Below, in pieces: positions 58,172 through 64,000 of a stretch of 64,000 nucleotides of DNA (the first letter of the stretch is position 1; every line of letters starts with the position of its first letter). This stretch comes from Streptomyces sp. CNQ-509. GTDB taxonomy: Bacteria; Actinomycetota; Actinomycetes; Streptomycetales; Streptomycetaceae. Both the position numbers and the translations under genes were made by a program. The notes below the pieces were generated by a model. It was not told the origin of the DNA, made no database searches, and worked only from the letters and a program-made list of their open reading frames with translations. Where the stretch lies: the NCBI RefSeq assembly GCF_001011035.1, contig NZ_CP011492.1, positions 3,357,501 to 3,421,500 of the forward strand, read 5' to 3'.

Positions 58172-58648
58172 TCAGGAGCCCGCTGCCGCGGGGGCGGCCG
58201 GCCAGCTCATCCGGATCGTGCCGCCGGACTCGCCCGCGGTGACCTCGACGTCGTCGACCAGACCGCTGATGACCGCGAGACCCATCTCGTCGTCTATGCC
58301 CGACCCGTCGCCGCCCGGGCCGCTCGCGTTCCCGTCGCCGTCCGGGTCGGGGTGGGTCTCGGCGGTGCTGCGGGCGGCGGGCACGTGGCCGGGGACCGTC
58401 GGCGCGTCGTCGCCGACCTCGATGGAGAACTTCTTCTCCTCCTCGGTGAGCACCACCCGCACCGGACCCGACAGCCCGTTGTGCTGGTGCAGCCCGACGG
58501 CGCGCAGGCATGCCTCGCCCACGGCGAGGCGCACCTCGTCGAGCACCGCCTCGTCCACACCCGCCCGGCGCGCGACCGCGGCCGCCACCAGGCGGGCCGT
58601 GCGGACGTGCTCGGGAAGAGCACTGAAGCGCAATTCAACGGTGGGCAT
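58172..58648 (-). CDS. Anti-sigma regulatory factor (SpoIIAB/RsbW-like)
   Basis: A 158-residue GHKL-fold protein encoded directly after bldG, as in other Streptomyces, where the product is a BldG-binding anti-sigma factor. N-terminal strand VELRFSALPEHVRTARLVAAAVARRAG, N-box EVRLAVGEACLRAV and G-box region DDEMGLAVISGLVDDVEV are visible. In the N-box the usual Mg2+-binding Asn seems replaced by Arg, and a Gly/Asp/Pro-rich linker lies between the boxes. It should bind a sigma factor and be released by unphosphorylated BldG. Confidence 0.88.
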   Translation of the reverse strand: MPTVELRFSALPEHVRTARLVAAAVARRAGVDEAVLDEVRLAVGEACLRAVGLHQHNGLSGPVRVVLTEEEKKFSIEVGDDAPTVPGHVPAARSTAETHPDPDGDGNASGPGGDGSGIDDEMGLAVISGLVDDVEVTAGESGGTIRMSWPAAPAAAGS

Positions 58649-58767
58649 GCCATCCCCTTCACGTCATCCCACGCCATCCCGCGGTCCACGGGATGCATCC
58701 GTACCGGAGCCAACCGCAGAGGGACCCGGCGCACGGCCCGGTCCCTCCGCCTGTGTGGCGTCCTGTG

Positions 58768-59109
58768 TCAGTCCTTCGCGGCGACGGCTTCGTCGACCGA
58801 GGTGTGGATGGGGAACACCTTGGTCAGGCCCGTGATACGGAAGATCTTCAGAATGCGCTCCTGGTTGCAGACGAGGCGCAGCGAGCCCTCGTGGGCCCGG
58901 ACCCGCTTCAGTCCGCCGACGAGGACGCCGAGACCGGTGGAGTCGAGGAAGTCGACCCGCTCCATGTCGACGACCAGGTGGTAGCTGCCGTCGTTGACCA
59001 GCTCGACCAACTGCTCGCGCAGCTTGGGGGCGGTATACACATCAATCTCGCCACCGACTTCGACGACCGTGCGGTCGCCCACGGTACGAGTCGACAGGGA
59101 CAGGTCCAC
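58768..59109 (-). CDS. bldG: Anti-sigma factor antagonist BldG
   Basis: A 113-residue STAS-domain protein matching Streptomyces BldG in length and nearly all of its sequence ([57 protein letters not shown]). Ser57 in DSTGLG is the phosphorylation site that switches binding to anti-sigma factors. BldG is needed for aerial growth and antibiotic production. GTG 59109 has GGAGG five bases upstream. It is followed by its anti-sigma gene (119-base gap) and diverges from the helicase gene. Confidence 0.96.
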   Translation of the reverse strand: MDLSLSTRTVGDRTVVEVGGEIDVYTAPKLREQLVELVNDGSYHLVVDMERVDFLDSTGLGVLVGGLKRVRAHEGSLRLVCNQERILKIFRITGLTKVFPIHTSVDEAVAAKD

Positions 59110-59261
59110 GGATCCTCCAGCACCTTTCAGCGAGCGGCTGCCCCGGGCGTCCCCCGCCGTCCGGCCGGAGACGGATCGGCATCCGCCATGGCATTCAATC
59201 ACTTACCCCGGGGCGTGCACGACGCCTTGGGGTCATTGTCCGTCGCATCGGTGACACACTC

Positions 59262-61856
59262 GTGCCGATGGACGCGAACGAGTGGAGGGACGCGAACGGG
59301 CCGGGGACAGCCCCCGCGGCCGCCGGCATCCGGCCGGGGCGCGTACCCGGCGCGCGCCCCGGCGCACCGCACGTCACACCGGCAGGACCGCCCGACGGCG
59401 CACCGCCCGGCACGCCGGACCGCACGGCGGCGGACGGCGCCGTGGCCGGTCCCGCGCGTGTCACGCCGCGCACCGCGCTGCGCCGGCTCGCCGCCCGGGA
59501 GGACCGTGCCGCTCGCATCACTCATACGGAGCACCTGCCCCCGCGCGGCGGGCACCATGCCGACTGGCCTGCGGGCATCCGGCCCGAGGTGGTCGGCGCC
59601 ATCGAGGCCGCCGGGATCCGGCGGCCGTGGGCGCACCAGGCGCGGATGGCCGCGCACGCGCTCGCGGGCGAGTCGGTGATCGCCGCCACGGGCACCGCGT
59701 CGGGCAAGTCCCTGGCGTATCTGGCGCCCGTGCTCAGCGCGGCGCTCGACGGCTCCGAGGCCCCCAACGGGCGGGGCGCGACGGCCCTGTACGTGGCGCC
59801 GACGAAGGCGCTGGCCGCCGACCAGCTACGCGCGGTCAAGGCGCTGGCCGCCCCGCTCGGCAAGGCCGTGCGCCCGGCCGTCTACGACGGCGACACGCCC
59901 ACCGAGGAACGCGAATGGGTGCGCCTCTACGCCAACCTCGTCCTCACCAACCCCGACATGCTGCACCGCGGCATACTCCCGGCCCACTCCCGCTGGTCGT
60001 CCTTCCTGCGCGCCCTGCGCTACATCGTGATCGACGAGTGCCACACCTACCGCGGCGTCTTCGGCTCCCACGTCGCCCAGGTCGTACGGCGGCTGCGCCG
60101 GCTCTGCGCCCGCTACGGCGCGGACCCGGTGTTCCTCCTCGCCTCCGCCACGGCGGCCGAGCCGGGGCGGTCGGCGGAGCGGCTGACCGGGCGGGCCGTG
60201 GCGGAGGTCACGGACGACGCGTCGCCGCGGGGGGAGGTCGCGTTCGCCCTCTGGGAGCCGCCGCTGACGGAGCTGCACGGCGAGCGGGGCGCGCCGGTGC
60301 GGCGCACGGCCACGGCGGAGTGCGCGGAGCTGCTGACGGACCTGGCGGTCGCGGACGTGAGGACCGTCGCCTTCGTCCGCTCCCGGCGCGGCGCGGAGCT
60401 GGTCGCGATGATCGCCCAGGACCGGCTGGCGGCCGTCGACCGGGCGCTGGCCGACCGGGTCGCCGCCTACCGCGGCGGCTATCTGGCGGACGAGCGGCGG
60501 GCCCTGGAGGCGGCGCTGCAGTCCGGCGAGCTGCTGGGGCTGGCCGCGACGTCCGCGCTGGAGCTGGGCGTGGACGTGTCGGGCCTGGACGCCGTGCTGA
60601 TCGCCGGCTACCCCGGCACCCGGGCCTCGCTCTGGCAGCAGGCCGGGCGCGCGGGCCGGTCGGGGCAGGGGGCGCTGGCGGTGCTGGTCGCGCGGGACGA
60701 CCCGCTGGACACGTACCTGGTGCACCACCCGGAGGCGCTCTTCCGCCGCCCGGTGGAGTCCACGGTGCTGGACCCGGACAACCCGTACGTGCTCGCACCG
60801 CACCTGTGCGCCGCCGCCGCCGAACTGCCGCTGACCGACGCCGACTTCACCGGCGACTCCGCGTGCTTCGGCGCCGGGGCCGCCGGGCTGCTGCCGCAGC
60901 TCGCCGACCGCGGGCTGCTGCGCCGCCGGGGCACCGGGCCCGGCGCCGCCTGGCACTGGACCCGGCGCGAACGCGCCTGCGACCTCACCGACATCCGCGG
61001 CGGGGGCGGCCGCCCCGTCGACGTCGTCGAGGACGGCACCGGCCGGCTGCTCGGCACCGTCGACGCCGCGGCCTCCCACACCACCGTCCACGAGGGCGCC
61101 GTCCACCTCCACCAGGGCCGCACCTACGTGGTCCGCACCCTCGACCTGGAGGACAACGTGGCGCTGGTGGAGCGCGCCGATCCCCCGTACACCACCGTCG
61201 CCCGCGACACCACCTCCGTCTCCGTGCTGGAGACCGAGCGCGAGATCCCGTGGGGCGACGCCCGGCTGTGCTTCGGGTCGGTGGAGGTCACCAACCACGT
61301 GGTCTCCTTCCTGCGCCGCCGGCTGATCACCGGCGAGATCATGGGCGAGACGAAGCTCGACCTCCCGCCGCGGACGCTGCGCACCCGCGCCGTCTGGTGG
61401 ACCGTCACCGACGACCAGCTGGACGCGGCGGACATCGCCCAGGAGCAGCTGGGCGGTGCCCTGCACGCGGCGGAGCACGCCGCCATCGGCATGCTGCCGC
61501 TTTTCGCCACGTGCGACCGCTGGGACATCGGCGGCGTCTCCGTCCCCCTGCACGGCGACACGCTGCTGCCGACCGTCTTCGTCTACGACGGCCACTCCGG
61601 CGGCGCGGGCTTCGCCGAACGCGCCTTCGGCGTCGCCCGCGACTGGCTCGGCGCGACCCGCGCCGCGATCGCCGCCTGCGAATGCGAGTCCGGCTGCCCG
61701 TCCTGCGTCCAGTCCCCGAAGTGCGGCAACGGGAACGACCCGCTGGACAAGGCGGCCGCGGTACGCCTGCTGACGACGCTGCTGCGGGAGGCGGGCCAGC
61801 GAGCGGAGCCCGCGGCGACCCCGGCGGCGCAGAGGGAGGCGGCGAACGAGAGCTGA
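59262..61856 (+). CDS. DEAD/DEAH helicase, MrfA/YprA type (DUF1998)
   Basis: An 864-residue SF2 DNA helicase. After a disordered Ala/Pro/Gly-rich N-terminus (1-75) come the motor motifs WAHQARMAAHALAG, ATGTASGKSLAYL (Walker A), DECHTYRGVFGSH (Walker B variant DECH), and AGRAGRSGQG (motif VI). The C-terminal metal-binding domain has four Cys in CECESGCPSCVQSPKCGNGN, as in MrfA, which acts in mitomycin-damage repair. The real start may be ATG 59268. It sits between bldG and the tad pilus genes, the conserved helicase/secretion neighbourhood of actinobacteria. Confidence 0.92.
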   Translation: MPMDANEWRDANGPGTAPAAAGIRPGRVPGARPGAPHVTPAGPPDGAPPGTPDRTAADGAVAGPARVTPRTALRRLAAREDRAARITHTEHLPPRGGHHADWPAGIRPEVVGAIEAAGIRRPWAHQARMAAHALAGESVIAATGTASGKSLAYLAPVLSAALDGSEAPNGRGATALYVAPTKALAADQLRAVKALAAPLGKAVRPAVYDGDTPTEEREWVRLYANLVLTNPDMLHRGILPAHSRWSSFLRALRYIVIDECHTYRGVFGSHVAQVVRRLRRLCARYGADPVFLLASATAAEPGRSAERLTGRAVAEVTDDASPRGEVAFALWEPPLTELHGERGAPVRRTATAECAELLTDLAVADVRTVAFVRSRRGAELVAMIAQDRLAAVDRALADRVAAYRGGYLADERRALEAALQSGELLGLAATSALELGVDVSGLDAVLIAGYPGTRASLWQQAGRAGRSGQGALAVLVARDDPLDTYLVHHPEALFRRPVESTVLDPDNPYVLAPHLCAAAAELPLTDADFTGDSACFGAGAAGLLPQLADRGLLRRRGTGPGAAWHWTRRERACDLTDIRGGGGRPVDVVEDGTGRLLGTVDAAASHTTVHEGAVHLHQGRTYVVRTLDLEDNVALVERADPPYTTVARDTTSVSVLETEREIPWGDARLCFGSVEVTNHVVSFLRRRLITGEIMGETKLDLPPRTLRTRAVWWTVTDDQLDAADIAQEQLGGALHAAEHAAIGMLPLFATCDRWDIGGVSVPLHGDTLLPTVFVYDGHSGGAGFAERAFGVARDWLGATRAAIAACECESGCPSCVQSPKCGNGNDPLDKAAAVRLLTTLLREAGQRAEPAATPAAQREAANES

Positions 61857-61875
61857 CGGACTCCGGAGGACGGTA

Positions 61876-61956
61876 CTGGACCGAGTGGACCCGGTGGACC
61901 GAGTGGACCCGGTGGGCCGGGTGGACCCGGTGGGCCGGGTGGACCGGGTGGACCGA
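61876..61956. repeat. Nine tandem 9-bp repeats (GTGGACCSR)
   Basis: Nine consecutive 9-base units, mostly GTGGACCCG, GTGGACCGA or GTGGGCCGG, lie just past the helicase stop and before the convergent aldo/keto reductase end. No gene covers them. On the minus strand one frame reads as Gly-Pro-Pro collagen-like repeats, but it lies beyond the reductase stop. Copy number may vary between strains. Confidence 0.85.
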
Positions 61957-62031
61957 ACCGGCTGGAACCGGCCGAACCGGATCCTCCGCCCAGCTCCCGC
62001 GCACGGCAGCGTCCCGCCCTCCCGCCGACGC

Positions 62032-63018
62032 TCAGCCGGCGGCGTCGAGGCGGGCCCGCTGGTCCTCCGTCAGCTCCAGGTCCACCGCGGCCAGGCTCTC
62101 GTCCAGTTGCGCCACGGACGAGGCGCCGACCAGCGGTATCACCGGCACCTCTGCGCCTATGAGCCAGGAGAGCACCACCTGGTTGACCGTCGCCCCGGCC
62201 TCCTTCGCCACCGCCCGCAGGGCCTCCAGCCGCGCCGGCGTCCCCGGGTGGTCCAGCTCGTCCCCGAGCGGCTTGTCCGCGCGGACGTAGCCCCCGGCGA
62301 GCAGCGGCGAGTACGCGACGAGCGTGAGCCCGGGGTTGTGCCGCAGGTAGCTGAGCATCGCGCCGTCCACGCCGCCCGGGGACCCGTCCGGGTCGAGTTC
62401 GCTGGGGCGGTCGGTGCGCCGGCGCAGGTAGGTGTGGTGGTACTGCAGCAGCTCGTACCCGGCGAGGCCGGAGGCCGCCGCGTGGGCACGGGCCCGCTCC
62501 ACCCGCCAGACCCACTGGTTGCTGACTCCCAGCAGCCCGACGGAGCCCTCCGCCACGAGCGCGCCGAACGCCTCGACGGTCTCCTCCTGCGGGACGGTCA
62601 TGTCGTCGATGTGCGCGTACAGGATGTCCAGCTTCTCCACCCCGAGCCGCCGCCGGCTCTCCTCCGCGGACTGCCGGATCACCTTCGCCGACAGGCCCTC
62701 GGGGTTGTCGACGTACGAGGTGCCGGGAGCGAGCGGCCGGGCCCCGAGCTTGGTCGCGATGACCACCTCGGCCCCGATGCCCCGGCTGCGCCGCCACCGG
62801 CCGAGCAGGCTCTCGCTCTGCCCGCCCTGCGAACCGTCCACCCAGAACGCGTAGTTGTCGGACGTGTCGACGAACGTGCCGCCGGCCGCCACGTAGCGGT
62901 CGAGGATCGCGAACGAGGTCTCCTCGTCGGTCCTGGACCCGAAGAGCATGGCCCCGAGGCTGAGCACGCTGACCTCGCGCCGGTTCTGCGGGTCGGCACC
63001 GATCGTGCGGTACTTCAT
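62032..63018 (-). CDS. Aldo/keto reductase
   Basis: A 328-residue NADPH-dependent (beta/alpha)8 reductase. FVDTSDNYAFW contains the catalytic Asp and Tyr, VIATKLGARP the Lys, and DILYAHIDDMTVP the His position; VGASSVAQLDESLAA is the cofactor-binding end. It should reduce aldehydes or ketones; the substrate is unknown. ATG 63018 (MKYRTIG) is the family-like start. It is unrelated to the pilus genes upstream on the same strand. Confidence 0.9.
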   Translation of the reverse strand: MKYRTIGADPQNRREVSVLSLGAMLFGSRTDEETSFAILDRYVAAGGTFVDTSDNYAFWVDGSQGGQSESLLGRWRRSRGIGAEVVIATKLGARPLAPGTSYVDNPEGLSAKVIRQSAEESRRRLGVEKLDILYAHIDDMTVPQEETVEAFGALVAEGSVGLLGVSNQWVWRVERARAHAAASGLAGYELLQYHHTYLRRRTDRPSELDPDGSPGGVDGAMLSYLRHNPGLTLVAYSPLLAGGYVRADKPLGDELDHPGTPARLEALRAVAKEAGATVNQVVLSWLIGAEVPVIPLVGASSVAQLDESLAAVDLELTEDQRARLDAAG

Positions 63019-63072
63019 GCGGAGTCCTTTCGTGTGTCTGCCCAAGCGGGAGTCTGAACGCTGGAGCGCGCT

Positions 63073-63477
63073 CTACCACAAGCCCGGCCGCGGGACCGGC
63101 TGCGGGACCGGACGCAGGCCGGCTGCGAGACCGGCCGGGGCCGGCGGCCCTGCGCGGGAGCGGACTTCGGCGGTGAAGCGGCCGGTACGGGCCGACGCCA
63201 CGACGTCCGCGACCTCCCCGGCCACGGCACACCGCAGCAGCCGGGCCCCCTGCGCCGCCGTCACCCGGCGGGCGGCGGCGCACGCCGCCGCCTCGCCGAG
63301 CAGCGCGCGGTCCGCCGCCGCCAGCGCCGCCAGGTCGGCGGCACCGCCGGCGCGGTGGCGGGAGTGCACCGCCTGCCCCAGGGCCAGCGCGGCGGCGAAC
63401 ACTGCGCACAGCGCGAAGCACGCCAGCGCCGACCACACCGTCGCCCCGCCCCGTTCATCGAACGGTCTCTTCCGCAA
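63073..63477 (-). CDS. TadE-like protein of the tad pilus locus (Rv3654c type)
   Basis: A 134-residue protein with a pilin-like start (DERGGATVWSALACFALCAVFAAALALGQAV) typical of the TadE-like proteins in the actinobacterial helicase/secretion neighbourhood, followed by RAGGAADLAALAAADRAL. It is probably a minor pilin or pseudopilin held in the membrane by one helix. TTG 63477 is the best start (GAGGCGG upstream), giving a 23-base overlap with the TadE gene; no in-frame ATG exists at the right place. Confidence 0.75.
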   Translation of the reverse strand: MRKRPFDERGGATVWSALACFALCAVFAAALALGQAVHSRHRAGGAADLAALAAADRALLGEAAACAAARRVTAAQGARLLRCAVAGEVADVVASARTGRFTAEVRSRAGPPAPAGLAAGLRPVPQPVPRPGLW

Positions 63478-63871
63478 GGGCGACCGCCTCCCCTCCGAGG
63501 TCGAGGGAGAGCGACCCCGGGCCGGGGGCCGCCCCCCGCACCCGTACCCGCACCAGATCGCCCTGGCGCGCCACCGCCACGTCCGCCCCGCGCGGAGCCG
63601 CCGCCAGCGCCGCCCCGCGTACGTCATCCGCCGGCTCGCCCCGGGCCGCGGCCCGCGCGCCCGCGCGGGCGGCGTCCACGCACTGGATCTGCGCGGCGGC
63701 GGCCATCAGCGCCCAGACCAGCCCGAGGGCGAGGAACACGAGAGCCGGAACGGCCACCGCCGCCTCCGCGGTGACGACGCCCGCGTCCGCCCGCGCCCCG
63801 GCGCGGCCCGGGTCAGAACGGGACGTCCAGCGCGCGTTCCACCACCGCCTGCAGCGCACCGCCGACCGCAT
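63455..63871 (-). CDS. TadE family minor pilin
   Basis: A 138-residue protein. GVVTAEAAVAVPALVFLALGLVWALM is the conserved TadE start (Gly-x-x-T/S-x-E plus one membrane helix), then CVDAARAGARAAARGE, and a small beta domain (GDLVRVRVRGAAPG). It assembles with Tad/Flp-type pili. The N-terminus before residue 30 overlaps the upstream pilin gene by 59 bases and may not all be translated. It is one of three consecutive overlapping pilus genes at the right edge. Confidence 0.8.
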   Translation of the reverse strand: MRSAVRCRRWWNARWTSRSDPGRAGARADAGVVTAEAAVAVPALVFLALGLVWALMAAAAQIQCVDAARAGARAAARGEPADDVRGAALAAAPRGADVAVARQGDLVRVRVRGAAPGPGSLSLDLGGEAVALAEETVR

Positions 63872-64000
63872 CGCTCGTCACCACCTTGTACAAGATCGCC
63901 GCGAACGCGACCGCCGCGATCGTGCCCACCGCGTACTCGGACGTCGTCATCCCCGCGTCCCCGCCGAGCCTCCGCACGCACGCGCGCACCCTCCGGATGA
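63813..64000 (-). CDS. DUF4244 Flp-like pilin, 5' end uncertain
   Basis: The minus frame ending at TGA 63813 reads MTTSEYAVGTIAAVAFAAIL and continues with YKVVTSDAVGGALQAVVERA. The Thr-x-x-Glu-Tyr motif before a single hydrophobic helix is the DUF4244/Flp pilin signature; this should be the main pilin of the tad locus. The frame stays open to the window edge (RACVRRLGGDAG precedes the motif), so the start may be GTG 63989, GTG 63977 or beyond the edge. Confidence 0.8.
   Translation of the reverse strand, partial: IRRVRACVRRLGGDAGMTTSEYAVGTIAAVAFAAILYKVVTSDAVGGALQAVVERALDVPF

Noticed and set aside
61583..63436. Minus-strand frame with Gly-Pro-Pro collagen-like repeats
   Set aside because: The repeats come from the 9-bp minisatellite. 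The rest is an out-of-frame shadow of the aldo/keto reductase and helicase ends.
1..64000. CRISPR arrays, rRNA operons, insertion sequences
   Set aside because: No regularly spaced repeats, rRNA-like sequence or transposase reading frames were seen; the tandem repeats at 61876 have no spacers.

Overview
The window is chromosomal DNA of a high-GC actinomycete, almost certainly a Streptomyces or close relative. GC is very high, GTG and TTG starts are frequent, rare TTA codons occur, and the right half carries a typical Streptomyces core block: DNA polymerase III delta', an MFS-thymidylate kinase fusion, topA, a TM2 and a DUF2752 protein, a methyltransferase, the proton pyrophosphatase hppA, an anti-sigma factor, bldG, an MrfA-type helicase, and the start of a tad pilus locus.

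Layout. 1-5.4 kb: a DUF1275 membrane protein (cut by the left edge), a DHFR-like reductase divergent from a LysR regulator, a TTA-containing PfkB kinase and an NB-ARC/TPR STAND protein. 5.6-9.6 kb: a secreted M9 collagenase divergent from an ECF sigma factor fused to a zinc finger, a membrane segment and a ricin-type lectin. 9.7-13.2 kb: AraC, a Crp-type regulator whose end runs out of frame into a Pycsar-effector-like tail, and a MarR-MFS pair under a 10-bp-arm palindrome. 13.2-25.5 kb: a defence island with type I restriction (hsdM, hsdS, hsdR), an M48 peptidase, RloA-RloB, and an XRE/DUF397 regulatory module inserted between hsdS and hsdR. 25.5-28.5 kb: gene debris, a MerR-SDR pair, a frameshifted luciferase-like oxidoreductase and tRNA-Thr(CGT).

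31.5-44.9 kb is an accessory catabolic region. Two dehydratase-type enzymes (UxuA-like and enolase superfamily) both carry twin-arginine signals. Beside them lies an eight-gene operon: an SDR, an RraA-like aldolase, a 2-keto-3-deoxygluconate-type kinase, a complete SsuABC/TauABC-type importer with two different permeases, and a small membrane-anchored protein. A LysR regulator and a cupin follow. A simple reading is that sugar acids are dehydrated outside the cytoplasm and the product is imported, phosphorylated and cleaved. A divergent GroEL homologue lacking the catalytic Asp398 equivalent is translationally coupled to the exported UxuA-like enzyme.

45-64 kb is conserved housekeeping and developmental sequence with strong intrinsic terminators. 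No CRISPR array, integrase, insertion sequence or rRNA was seen. All calls come from reading the sequence; no database search was run.
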